This document shows positions 1 through 11,529 of a stretch of 64,000 nt of DNA, piece after piece. A program made the translations under genes and the position numbers. The DNA comes from Scatophagus argus (Eukaryota; Chordata; Actinopteri; Scatophagidae), in assembly GCF_020382885.2 (NCBI RefSeq), contig NC_058510.1, positions 7,932,862 through 7,996,861 on the forward strand. Direction: 5' to 3'. The first letter of the stretch is position 1, and each line of letters starts with the position of its first letter. The notes below the pieces were generated by a model. The model did no database searches, was not told the DNA's origin, and saw nothing but the letters and a program-made list of their open reading frames with translations.

Positions 1-2000
1 CATGCTTAACATTTTTTTATGAATCGCGTGAATAAGCACAACATCAAGAATAACCTTTATGACTAAGATCAAGTACGAATCCAAGAATGCTTTTCATAAA
101 TGAGGCCCCAGATCTCACCAAGTGACTCTGTCTACTTCAACAACGGCATAATGCAGGAAGGGCTGGGAAAAGCCTTCTGCTAATTGACTAATGAATTTTA
201 AAAAAAAGAGGAAGCCACAAGAGAACATCAAGTTGGTTGATTCCTGCATTCTCATCATCCTTGAGTGGGCTGAGATATGTGAAAATGGCACCAGAGGAAG
301 TTACTACAGCTCATAAAAGTATCAAGACAAAAAAGAAAAAAATAATAATAATGAAGCACTGGCACCAGGTTGAGAGTTCAACACAGAGTCCCTCATTATC
401 TGACAAGGCAAAGAGGAAAGGCAGCCGATGATCACTGTAGCACTCCGTCTCCACAGTTGTATGAAGCCACTGCAGTCAGTCACACCAGTGAGATGCAGAG
501 GGGTCTCTAATGGGCAGATGCTGGAGCCTTGTGTTCAACAAGGAAATTATGGTTTAATGTGGTGACACAGGCACTGAAGGAAGATCAACAGATTGTGGGA
601 CTGTTTGCTGCTTCTTTGAGATAACAGAACGCGCTTGCAAGAAAAGGTAAAAAAAAAAATGCCTGCCTTGCAGTGTCTTCCACTTAGAGTAGGCAAGAAA
701 TAGAAGATAAAGAGGAAACCGGAGGGGTGGGGGGTGGGAATCATTAAATATGCCTCTCTTGCTGTAGCACATTAACTTAAATCTGTAGGATCGGTCGATT
801 TAGTCAATATTCCCATCCCTGTATTGTTTAAGTGCTGAATTCATTTTTGGTGTGTTACTAACGGCTTCTTTGCACTTGTTTGACCTCATAGCCTTGATCC
901 CCTCGTACCGTCCTTGAATGTTGCTCTACCTCAGCTGCAGTCAGAATGACAATTGCTTTGTTTTTCCCAAATGGCTCAGTGCCCCTTGACACACTCACAC
1001 ACACCAATAATTACAGAGTCCATTCTAAAAGCATATAATTTTCAACTACACCAGAAGCTATTAACACAGCTTTATTCTGGTACACCAACTGGCCTACATC
1101 ATACAAGTGATCCATTCACATCGCAGCTGGAGTAAGTCTAGAGAGTAATTTACAGATGTTGTGTTGCTCATTTGTGCAGATTCGCAGGCTACTACTTGTG
1201 GCGGTGTTTTAATGACTGGGATCACACATTCAGCCTGGAGTAGAGCTGTCTGTGCGGACCACATGCTACACCGAGCCAATTTCCAAGGAGAATGGGTGAA
1301 CCAAAGAGCCTGAATGAACCCACAGAGCGGATTGACATGTCTATAGGAGTATGGTGCCTCAGTACCCACCAATGTGGAGTGGCTGCAGCCTGCAAGGGCT
1401 TCGGAGCCAATACTGGAATTAAGATGTGGTCAGATTAACATCTTAAAGCCAAAAAGTGGTATGATGGCACATGCTCTGATGGTCTTTGCTGTGTCCTGGT
1501 CCCACAAGTGGCAACAGTTTGCAATCATCTCGTGAATCATTTTGCCAACGGAGCAAAATCCTGCATTAAGCTCATGTTTAAAATGGCAAAGATGCAGTCG
1601 CAGACGCGGTTGTTCCGTCAAGGCGCACGGAGGAGGTGACTGGATATTTTACCCGTGCCTCATTATCACTTACGTTGTGAGGTTGTGACAGCTGTCAACG
1701 TGCCACAGAGGTAGTGGTGATGGGAGTAGAATCTAAAAACGCTGCCAAAACGAATCACCTAATTCCTTTAAATGTCTGGGGTTTATTAGAAAGTTGTGAA
1801 AATGTGCGATGAACGCAGTCCGTCCTGCACAAACTGTCAACATGACGTTCATGACTGCATATTCAAGAAAAAAAAAAGTGGCTGACGAAACATGATAAGA
1901 GAGATGCGTCTGTTATAAGTGATGACAAGTGCGAGCACTCAGATGAAATTCTCACTGCAGAATGAATGAAACGGGGAAAACAATTTGCGCATTCTCCCCC
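1..2000. other. non-coding stretch, nothing recognised
   Basis: AT-leaning sequence with short A-runs and only short open frames on both strands. I recognise no gene, RNA or repeat family. If the minus-strand exon at 2,005-2,357 is real, this stretch would be the start of its first intron, and its next exon could lie here or beyond the window; I could not identify one. Confidence 0.5.
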
Positions 2001-2004
2001 TTAC

Positions 2005-2357
2005 CTTGTCAACACAGCAGACTGGCCGTCCGGGAGTCGCCTCGGGAGTAAATCCTCTGAAATTTCTGAAATTTCGTCTTTGCCTCGAAGAGAGAACAAA
2101 TCGAGACTGATCATAAAGGACGTCACTTGGATGGTAAGGTCCCACACGCTGTAGTATCTTCCTGTATCGCTCCGTCTGTGAGCTGCAGAGGCATCACTGA
2201 GCGTATGAAACAGCGCTTCACACGAGCGGAGGGAGGAAAAGCCCGACATGGAGTCTTTCCTGCGCTCTGGATTGTGCAGCTGCTCAGGTGTTTTAGAGAC
2301 AGCTAAGACAGTTATTACTAAAAGAGGAAAAACAGGCTGTAAAGTTCGGACTCCCAT
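2005..2357 (-). CDS. candidate first coding exon of an unidentified gene
   Basis: A minus-strand frame opens at an ATG at 2,357 (an in-frame TAG lies directly before it) and stays open for 117 codons to a consensus donor, AAG|GTAAGG, with the exon ending at 2,005. The frame's stop is formed only by the intronic GTAA, as expected for a true exon. Residues 1-23 include a hydrophobic run (VFPLLVITVLAV) resembling a signal peptide or anchor. The rest is Ser/Arg-rich with no motif I recognise. The block is CpG-rich for this window (roughly 15 CpG in 350 bp), as near a promoter. Against it: the ATG has a poor Kozak context, no downstream exon was found, and a non-coding first exon would look similar. 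No function is assigned. Confidence 0.25.
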
Positions 2358-2649
2358 CTAATTTATCAGTAAGTAACTCTTGTAGAGGTTAGAGCGAAAG
2401 TCTAAAGGCTGATCTCAGTTTGATCTATTTTTCAAGTGTTTACTCATCCTTGTTAACAAAAACGCGTTTATTTATCCCCTTTTTAATACTCATCTATGGT
2501 AAAGAATTTTTCTCTGATTTGTAGACCATAGAGGGCTCATGAGAAATATATAATCACATAACTGGACAAATACAACATTACTTTGAATAGAATAAAATAT
2601 TTTTCTGCTCTTCTACAAGGTATATAACGAAGTCATTTTTATACAATTT

Positions 2650-3080
2650 GAGTATTTCCTGCGAAGGGAAATCTTAACGCTTCAGCATACCAATACATTT
2701 TAGACAATGCTATGCCTCCAACCCTGCCACAACAGCCCGGGGAATGCCCCCTCCACCCCAGCATGACTGCACCCCAGCACACAAAGCAAGTCCACAAAGA
2801 CACGGTCAGATGAGTCTGGCCCAAATCCAAATGAGTGTGGTCTCCAACCTCAACCTCATCAAACACCCCCGGACGAACTGGAATGGAGAGAGCGAGCCAG
2901 GCCCCTCCAACACCAGTGTCCAACGGTTGGACTCCAACCCCACAAACACTCCATGAATGGGCAACACCCCCCACAGAAACTCTCCAAAATCCCACGGAAA
3001 GTCTTCCCAAAGGGAATGTCCACAATATCCATGCACTTAGAATACAATGTCACTAAAGTCCCTGATGGTGTAATATTCTG
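2650..3080 (+). mobile_element. Tc1/mariner-like transposon remnant (transposase 3' part)
   Basis: The + strand nucleotide sequence follows the 3' part of fish Tc1-like transposase genes. It includes the stretch around the second catalytic Asp (GCATGACTGCACCCCAGCAC), then the region of the third acidic residue and the C-terminal tail. Frames are broken by stops and small indels, and many positions have drifted to C, so it is dead. Neither terminal inverted repeat is recognisable; the 3' end fades near 3,080. Confidence 0.65.
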
Positions 3081-3129
3081 GAACATTTGTGTTTTGCAGT
3101 ATTGTTCTTTCAGTTTTTGTACTCAGCTA

Positions 3130-3177
3130 CACACACACACATTCAGACACACACACACACACACATTCAGACACACA
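3130..3177. repeat. compound CA microsatellite with ATTCAG interruptions
   Basis: Runs of (AC)n are separated by ATTCAG at regular points, giving two and a half copies of an (AC)n-ATTCAG unit. It starts about 50 bp past the Tc1 remnant. Confidence 0.8.
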
Positions 3178-3179
3178 GT

Positions 3180-5830
3180 GAAAGACAGAGACAGTTGTGC
3201 AGCACAGTGCACACAGGCACATCACACAGACTTCTCACATCAATCTCTGTCTCTGTCTAGCACTGATACTGATGAATGACTGGAGGCTACTCTGCTGGGA
3301 GAGAGCAAGAAGCAGCAAAACCGGCCAAGCTTCAGCCCTGCCTGTCAGGCAGCCGGGATCTAATAACAAGGATTGCATACTTCAGTGGCATAACCCCGGC
3401 AACAGAAGCTGCAGCAAAGACTAAAACTGCTATAGGCAACTGGTATGTGTTAGTCTGGTCATTCGATGATCAGGCTCTAAACAAATCAGAAACAGAGTAC
3501 GTGACTCTGATTTGGATGCAACACCGCATACAAAAATGTCTTCATTGAAACGTTATCAGGGGATTTACTGTAGCCTGAAGCCTTTTCATCAACCAGCAAT
3601 CGACAATTTATTGGCAGCGGTCGGTCGATAAAGGCATCCCCTGAAAGTGTCAGTGAAATCAATATTCACAACATACAACCCAGGGGGTGGTGGTGTTGGG
3701 TGGGGGCGACTTGCACTGTATGCACAAAGACTGATTAAGTGTGTTTTCAGTGGAGCTTTGTGAAAACACTCAGGTGACCACTTGTGGCAAACTGCGCTAA
3801 TTCTGACTAAATTATCGAGTTTTCTCCCTTTGAATTTAATGTTTAATCCCAAATGATCCCAGTGTGATGATTTTTCTTGGGGAAAAATTGATGTGTCACC
3901 CAAGGCTGATTGCAGTAAATCTTTGAGAGCTGCCCTTAAGAATAATAACAATATGCACACAGGCTTAAACACAGAGGGTTTGAGTGTTCAGCGTCTTTAA
4001 GGTTAGTCATATTCAAATTCATGATTGTATTTTGTGTGTGGCGTCGGGAACTTGTGCTGGTGCAGCGAGCACAAGTTCCCGTGTGATCTTGTTTGCGTCA
4101 CAGCATCTTGTAAGTACAGCACAAGCCGCAAAAAACCGTCTCGAGGCTGAGACAGAGAAATATGCAGATATGCTCATAGAGAAAATAAACAAAACTCTGT
4201 GATCCCTGAGGCTTGTCAAGAACGCAATTCAGCAAGATTTCATGTTTATTAATAAAAATTGAACTCAAATAAAAGGACATATGTAGGCTACGCCTTTTAA
4301 ATCCACGACGACAGCAGTGTTTGAACACATTTTACAGATTAAATGTGTGTCTCTTACCGCTTGTCTTTGCAGACGGCTTGAAGATCCTGTCAGTGGTCAA
4401 ATCTAGTCCATGTTTTACCTCCTTCTGTGGCTCAACATGCAACAGCCAGCTATTTATCAATAATTCATACCAAAGGAGGTAGTTGCAAACACATGAAAGA
4501 TGACACAGAGAGTGCAAAGTAACTGTTAGGTTACTTTGTTGTCTTAATTATCATTAAATCATACTATGACAGTTCATCAGAGCCTCAAACTGCTAATCTG
4601 TCTTTCAAAGAACTCCAAGCCGAAGTCGTAATAGTGTATTTCTTGTTATATGTGTATTTATACAAGTCAGTGTCAGCACTAACACATTTTGCAATGTGGT
4701 TTACAAGCATGGCCTTAACTCTTTTTGCTTTGTAATTAATCAATTTATAACGCTGGCAGTTGAAGCACAATCCCTATTAGTGTGAATTATTTATCATTCT
4801 GTGGTGCCACATCCACGAGAGCCTTTTGACTGAGACTAATTAGTATGTTCAAAAATGATATGTTTTCGCTTGTGGAGATAAATGTTGCATACTAGGTGTT
4901 GGATGAACGATAAAAGGAATCTGAATTGCATAACACCTCAAATAAAAATGAAATCATGTTTTCATCCGTCACAGCATAAAGATCATAGCGGTTGAATGCA
5001 GCAGATGTCCCAGCTCGTTTCATCTTCACCTTCCCATCTTTTCCTCCTCTGCCACTCACCTTTCTTCTGCTGCTTCTCTCAAAACAATTTCAGACTTGAG
5101 AGATGAGCAGATTTCAGCTACGAGGTGTGGCTGGATGAAATCAGTTTCACTGGATGGGAGACCGTAAGCACGTTCCCACCCCGCACTTTCAATCGATGCT
5201 CATGAAGCTGCCCAGAGGGACGTCTGCAAACCTTTGATGTTCCCTTTAAGACTCTATTGCTTTTCGACTTGATTTAATTCAGGCCTCTTTGTCTTGGTGC
5301 AAATTAATTCCAGCCTGAAAAGTGATGCGTAAACATCAGTGTCTAATTTCAGCGTTGCTATGTATGCACATTTTTAATGTAAAGAGCAGATGGTGTGAGC
5401 ATGCTGGTCTTAAGGAACATGTTGCATTTTCTAATTGCTCAATTAATGCTTTGCATCTTTCTGCCTGAGACAACCACAACTCAATACATGTGCTCGTGCA
5501 CACATCTGAACCCCCTTGACTGCAGTATTCACAAACTTATGAGCAGAGCTGTAAGTAGTGACTGTAAAACATATACATTGTTGACTGTGTACTTCTTCTG
5601 CTGCCATCCAAACATTAGAAGTACTAAGAATAGAAATGGCATTGAAGTTGAATAATTCAGACACAGAGGGTGGAATGCACAATGAGTTTTTCCATGAGGC
5701 CTGAAAAAAAGCATACAGACTTTGCATATGGTGATATCACAACAACGTACTGGCCTCACTGAGGAACCTGTTTGTGTTCTTGTATGTGGACACACTCACA
5801 GTTAAGTGTATGTGTGTGGATGAACTAGTC
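3180..5830. other. non-coding stretch
   Basis: No supported gene. Open frames here are short, overlapping on both strands and without recognisable domains. The only structure that stands out is the perfect hairpin at 4,045-4,081, listed separately. Confidence 0.5.
4045..4081. repeat. perfect 14-bp inverted repeat, 9-nt loop
   Basis: The left arm CGGGAACTTGTGCT (4,045-4,058) and right arm AGCACAAGTTCCCG (4,068-4,081) are exact reverse complements around the loop GGTGCAGCG. Pairing stops abruptly outside the arms, so it is not part of a longer pre-miRNA-type stem. No known element is recognised. Confidence 0.85.
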
Positions 5831-5834
5831 ATAT

Positions 5835-5871
5835 TACCTCGGGATCAATAAAGTATCTATCTATCTATCAA
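5835..5871 (+). repeat. retroposon 3' tail with (TCTA)n
   Basis: A 'CTCGGGATCAATAAAGTATC' stretch followed by TCTA repeats. The same tail recurs at 18,486-18,536. It matches a common 3' end of fish non-LTR retroposons; the body is absent or unrecognisable. Confidence 0.6.
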
Positions 5872-8500
5872 TTACAGTCCTCTATGGATTTAATTCATTT
5901 AAATGGATTCATTGCTGAAAAACTGATGAATAACTAAGTCTTGAGAGTCTCCAAGTTCCACTGTTCATTTGCTTTACATATAGTGTAAAAGTCTCAATTT
6001 AATGTGTGGACCTCTGCAGACCAGAATGTGTGGAAACTGCTCTGTTCACCCAATAGGGCTTTGGAAAATCTAACTCTGGTAGCACTTCTATTTTTTATTA
6101 CCGACATTCAAGCAGCCGCCCTCCTTCATCCCTCCTCAGCCTCCCATTTCCCTCTATGGGACGTGCTTTTCACACTTCCCTAAACTTTACAAAAGAAATT
6201 CATAGCGAAGTAGTATTAATATTGAACAGCACAAGTGAGAACATTAAAGCAGCCGTCTGTCAGTGAAGTGGCTGAGCAAGGCGGAACAGGATTTGTGGAT
6301 TAAGGCAATAGTCAGAATGACGAACCAGCTACAATGTAAGGATCTGTGTACGTCAACGCTACACAATGTTAACGCGATCTGCAGACGTTCCTCATCTTAA
6401 ATGATCAGCAGCGTTCTTCAGTGGAGATGGATATCACTGGGCTTCAAGAACTACTGGTTTTCTTTTATGAATTAATCTCGTAATCTACTATACGAAAAAA
6501 AAATTATTGAAAAAGGTCACGTCTTCAGATGGCCTGTTTGGTCTGACCTGAATATACTACTCTGTCGCTCAGTACACAATTTCCATTGTTTAGCAGTGAG
6601 CAAATGAAGAGAAGCCAGCTGAGGTAAAGTATTCAGCTCAGAAAAGACGGGACACTCAAATGCAGACGAACACAGCTGCTGCACAAACCGAAGCACTGAC
6701 CCGACGGTTATGGGAAAGACTCGGCGAAGACGATTTTTCTTTGCAACAAAACCAAGCAACCTTGACTCGGCGTGTTTTAGAGCACATACCAGGGGGCTTT
6801 CAAGTACACCAGAGTCTTGAATATGTGCCAGAGGGGAAGGGCTGTTCATATTGGCACTGTTGCATTGTGTTGTTACTTTCTGCCACAATGTTGTCATTCT
6901 GTAGCTGCCATGTCCTTTTGGTAGAGACAGGCAGGAGCAATTCCTACTTGAACTGTTCACTGACAGGTAGAAGGTGCTGAGAGAGCCAAACAGTGAATAC
7001 ATTATCTTTGCTTCACTGCACTGCTTTCTCTTTGCTCTTCCTGCTCTTTGCCCTCTCTCTCGCTCTCTCTCTCTGCCTTTTCTTTTTCGCTGGCTTTCCT
7101 TGGCTCTGGATCCTTAAGTCGTTATTCCCCAACTGAAGAGACAGGTGTCAGTGGGGCTCTTCTCATACTGACAAAACACTTTCACCTTGAGACACATTCA
7201 TCGTGGCATATCTTTACTCTCCGATCCAGTGCAGAAATGGGAGTCATTACAATTTTATTGCAAGGTAAAAATCATCCCAATTTCAGCTTTATATAAAAGT
7301 GTTCGAGTTGCCCATAAGTGTCAATTACTTTCAATCGAGCTGAATAAATCAAAGAAATAAAGCCACTGAAAACCTTTGCCGACATCTGTTTGGGGGGGGG
7401 GGGGGCATTTTTTCACCATTATTATTGTTACAACAACCAAATGCAATAAATACATTCGCATTTATGGTGGGTATAACATTGGAAGACACGGTCATTAGAA
7501 AATAACACAAACTCATGACAGAGTGAAAACACCTGGAGGAGGGAATTTTTGTAAATGTAATTTCAGGGGGGAAAGCAAACGTTCCACGTTTGAGACACAA
7601 TGCCACTAAACCACAGTGAGCATTGCTGCTGAGGTTAATTGCTCTGACACAACCGGATTCAGAGACGAAAGGGCAGAGGTGGGCAGGGGTGTTATGAAAA
7701 TAAAATCGGAGAAAGAAAGCTCCATGAGAGATATGCTGCTGTGCACAGACGCTCTGTTAAATATTAGCTTGCTGAAGGGAAGCTTTGTGGCTGGCATGTC
7801 GAGGAGGGGTCATTACTCTATACACTCACCGCCAACAGTGACCACAGTTACAATATGTGTACCTTAATGAGTTACATCCTCTTATAATGAATCAGTTTGC
7901 AGAGCAGTGGGGCCAAGTCACTGTTAGGCACATGTGGTCTTGTTTCTCTTTAAGTCTGCCTGTAGCCGCCGCTTCACATACGCTTGTCGCATCTGTGAGA
8001 CCACTGTTTTGTCTCATGCATATTAAACATTCAATTTACCTCCATTTAACTTTTTGTTTGGTTCAATTTTGCATCATCTGTAGTGCAGGCCGGGTAATTT
8101 TTAGGAGATACAGTTTGTGCTCTCCTTACCAAGCTGAACATGATGGATGACGCCATGGGAGTTTAAAATTGACAACATGCGAGAACTGAGAGGAGGAAGT
8201 GAGAGGAATGAAATTTTAAAATCAGATAGGATTTCACGGTGAACAAAGATTCTGAAACCTAACTGAGAGATGAACTCCTGTCTCCTGAAAGATTATGTCT
8301 CGTTTGCTGTTTTGATGACGGGAGACAGCAAAGTGCTGTTATTACACTGCAACTGTCAAATTCTTGAGATAATTTAGGATGCCACAAAATAAGGTAATGT
8401 GTACTTGCAACCGCTCATTGTTAGTTACATCTGTCCTGCAGCATATGTGGCCGGCTAAACTAAAGAGTGATTGTTTTCTTGTTTTGTTCTAAGCATAGAA
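5872..8500. other. non-coding stretch
   Basis: No supported gene. The longest open frame is 161 codons on the minus strand at 6,517-7,002. It overlaps a 106-codon frame on the other strand and shows no domain, signal or splice logic, so I treat it as chance. A CT-rich run lies near 7,050-7,080 and a G14 homopolymer at 7,392-7,405. Confidence 0.5.
7392..7405. repeat. poly-G run
   Basis: Fourteen consecutive G on the + strand. It is prone to length error in sequencing. Confidence 0.8.
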
Positions 8501-8536
8501 GTTTATCTGGATTCCTGTCAGTTCAAGGTAATTGCT
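8501..8536 (+). repeat. 36-bp exact direct repeat, copy 1
   Basis: A 36-bp segment beginning GTTTATCTGGATTCCTGTCA and ending GTAATTGCT, identical to 10,050-10,085. The flanks do not match. It may be a fragment of a dispersed repeat or a duplicated regulatory word. Confidence 0.8.
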
Positions 8537-8539
8537 CCT

Positions 8540-10045
8540 GAAGAAGTAAAATTCGCCAGTAATTCACTAGAAAAAGAGTTAGTTAGGCTGGACCGTCAGC
8601 GCTTAAAGTGATGATAAGCTTACCAGGTATAATATTTGTCATTTTATTTTCTATTTTCCTGTTAATCGCCTCCTAGTCCCTCAGACTTCTCTTGTATTGA
8701 CTCACTTGTCAAGCACATCGGTCCATGAGTTCATCCTGTCACCCAGAGGTGTTCGATGGGGTCTTGTCCTTGTCACGGTGAAAGCCATAGCGTACAAAAT
8801 AATTCACGTATTTCACAAGCCATTCAGTGACCTTGTATGGAAGCATCTGTCTACACTGTGTCTACACACAGAAGGCTTTCTTTATATTTCATATTAGAGT
8901 GATGGGTTATTGTGTCACAGCAGAGACTTTGAACACAGGAGGTGATGGCACATTTTATGTCAAGAGACTTCCGGGTCCCAAAATCCCCAAAATTTGATTT
9001 AGTCCAACATCACCTGGCTTGTGTGAAGAGTCCTGAGATCGCTCACCTCTGGCCTACACACTTCACTCGCAGCAGCCAGGATTTGAATGACAGAAAAGTA
9101 GCGGCACTGAGAAAGGTTCCACCGCCTATGCTGTACACATCTTGAGTTGTAAAAACTAAATTCCTTCGTGTTGTGTCCAGACTTGATGTTTGGCGATAAC
9201 AGCACAGCAGCAGACAGCAGCGGTTACCAAGGTCCTTTGGAGGAACGAAAACATTATTTTGACAGCCTCTTACGGAACAAAGTGGTTTCATATGTGGAGA
9301 GTTATCTCTTGTGATGGCTTGTCTGAGACGGGGATATGAGGGAGTAAGATGTGATCCCTGTGAAACTTCCATCAAAGCTGAAAATATGGTGCCTACTGCT
9401 GGTACAAAGAGGCGATTTATTTTTATTTTCTTAACAAACTCCTGTCGCTGTCATGTAATTCACTACTTTTGTTCAGTAAAGCTTGCGTAAAGACGTGTTT
9501 ATAACTTAAAATATCTTCTTTTATAATGAGAAATGATTATGTGGCACCTTTAAATGTTGAAATGTGCAGACAAAACAGTTTCAACACTTCCCCAATAACG
9601 TGTAAATTATAGTCCTGGGACTCAGAGTAAGTCTTGATTGCATTTGGAGGGTAATATCCTCCTCTCTCACCTTTGCTGTCCTTTGCCATCCTCATTTTTA
9701 ATCTAGTTGGCACAGCCACAACTATTGGTCACGGCAGTTTAATTGTGACATTAAAAGGCGACTTGTTTCTAGAGGGATCCACAAATGTCGTCCACAAATA
9801 CAGCATGAAAGTCACATAGTCTGGGCTGTGAGGAGATAAACACTCCAAATACACAGAGCTTGTTAGTCATGGTCCCTAATTACCAAGCGGTTCATATCCC
9901 AATTGTCCAATCTAGTCTGCACAGAAACGATGCCAGGGATGCTCCTGGCATGAATAATTATTTGAATGTAAGATCTTTTCAAATACATATTTTTTTTTTC
10001 TTGTGTGATTGATCAAGATTTCCACCCTCAAACTGTTTTGTATTT
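8540..10045. other. non-coding stretch
   Basis: No supported gene between the two 36-bp repeat copies. It holds an 8-bp perfect palindrome at 9,930-9,951 and AT-rich runs. Confidence 0.45.
9930..9951. repeat. short palindrome, 8-bp arms
   Basis: ATGCCAGG and CCTGGCAT are exact reverse complements separated by GATGCT. It could be a dimeric factor site or chance. Confidence 0.6.
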
Positions 10046-10049
10046 ATCT

Positions 10050-10085
10050 GTTTATCTGGATTCCTGTCAGTTCAAGGTAATTGCT
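10050..10085 (+). repeat. 36-bp exact direct repeat, copy 2
   Basis: Identical to 8,501-8,536 in the same orientation, 1.55 kb downstream. Confidence 0.8.
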
Positions 10086-10089
10086 TTTC

Positions 10090-11265
10090 TTGCCAGCATC
10101 CTGACAAACTATTTTAATATTTAACAGCATTTGGATGTAATCACTATGTGATGCAGATAGGCTATGAGGACTCACTGTTGGCAAGACCTACATGAGTCAT
10201 AAAGTGAATCATAATCTATTACCAAAGTGACAGTGATCCTTTATAATACCCATCATGCACATATCTCTCTTAATATAAGTGATCAAAGATGGCGGGCGTG
10301 TAATTGGATATGATTCCATTCATTATGTGATGAGCAGCCGACAAATTGGGCCTTGTCCTCTGCCAGCAATGCGGGTCACAGCGATCAGTCAGTCAACTTG
10401 AAAGAGTCATCCAGACAGAACGTGGTATTACGATATCAGATGTAAAACCAAATGCTGGTGCCTCCAATGTTAAGTGTTCTTGTGGTAAATTTAGCCGCGT
10501 ACACTGGGAAGAGCTTGTTGACTCGATGGTCATGAAAACCTTGTAGTGTTCATAAGCATTGATACAGAGCTTTCATTTTCTCCCACATGCTGTTGTGACT
10601 CAATTCGAGAGTGTAAGATAGTGTGTATCTGTATATATATGACTGCATACGTCTGTGCAAGAGTCCATAAAAACTTTCAGGCAAATGCTCCTGGAGGAGC
10701 TCTGCATTAATAATTGCTGAGCACTGTGGACACTATAGCAGGAGGTAACATCTGGTGCCGGGCGACGAGACTGACAAGGGAGGTTTCCTGGGTCGAGTGC
10801 ATCCTTCGGAAAGGTTGAAACTCAGCTGTATTGCTGTGGCACAGCCTGCCCTCAGACTGTTATTATGAGGCTCATGTGAGTGTTAATATTTTCCACCGGC
10901 ATGAGTTTATATTCATGCTACAATAGACCGTGAATAACAATATTTGTTTAGGAACCCACATTGAAATGCTGAAAAAGTCAAACAGCACAATGTTCAACAT
11001 GTGCCACCAGCTGCCCTGTTTACACAACATACAACATACAGCGCATGGTCTACAGCGCATAGTGCAAGTGCATCTGGGACATGTCCAGTTCCACTTTGCC
11101 GGATTCAATGGTGCATAATCTGGGCAGTGCAGGGCAAAGTGAGGTGGAAGGTGCAAAGAGCCTGACCATTACACCAACACACACTCTAATGACTTTGTAT
11201 TCTACTAAAGAATACTTTGTATTCTTTGTATACTAAATACATACTTTGCGACTGTAACAGCCTGG
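10090..11265. other. non-coding stretch
   Basis: No gene recognised; only short open frames without motifs. Confidence 0.45.
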
Positions 11266-11269
11266 CCTG

Positions 11270-11529
11270 TCTCACAGTCAAGTTTGTTCCACACCAAACT
11301 CATCCAACCATGTCTTTGCTTTGCGCACTGGGACACAGTCATGCTGGAATAGAAAAGGGCCTTCACCAAACTGTTGCCATAAAGGTGGAAGTGTAGGATT
11401 GTCCACAATGTCTTGGTGTGATGAAGCATTAAATAAGTGTTTCCCTTCACTGGAAGTTAGGGGCCGAGCCCAACCCCTGAAAAACAGCTCCATAAAGAGG
11501 TGTGTCTGGATATTTTTGGCTATATAGTG
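11270..11529 (-). mobile_element. Tc1/mariner-like transposon remnant with one terminal repeat
   Basis: Read on the minus strand, the sequence encodes a piece of Tc1-family transposase around the second catalytic Asp: the motif FLFQHD is readable, followed by KTWLDEFGVE. Immediately beyond, at about 11,500-11,529, is a stretch typical of a fish Tc1 terminal repeat (GGATATTTTTGGCTATATAG). The N-terminal part of the transposase that should lie between is missing, so this is an internally deleted copy. No intact frame remains. Confidence 0.75.

Noticed and set aside
3589..3972. 127-codon minus-strand open frame
   Set aside because: No recognisable domain, and the translation includes a proline run from a simple G-rich tract.
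6517..7002. 161-codon minus-strand open frame, the longest outside htr5a
   Set aside because: In 64 kb read in six frames a few frames of this length are expected by chance. It has no domain or splice logic and faces a 106-codon frame on the other strand.
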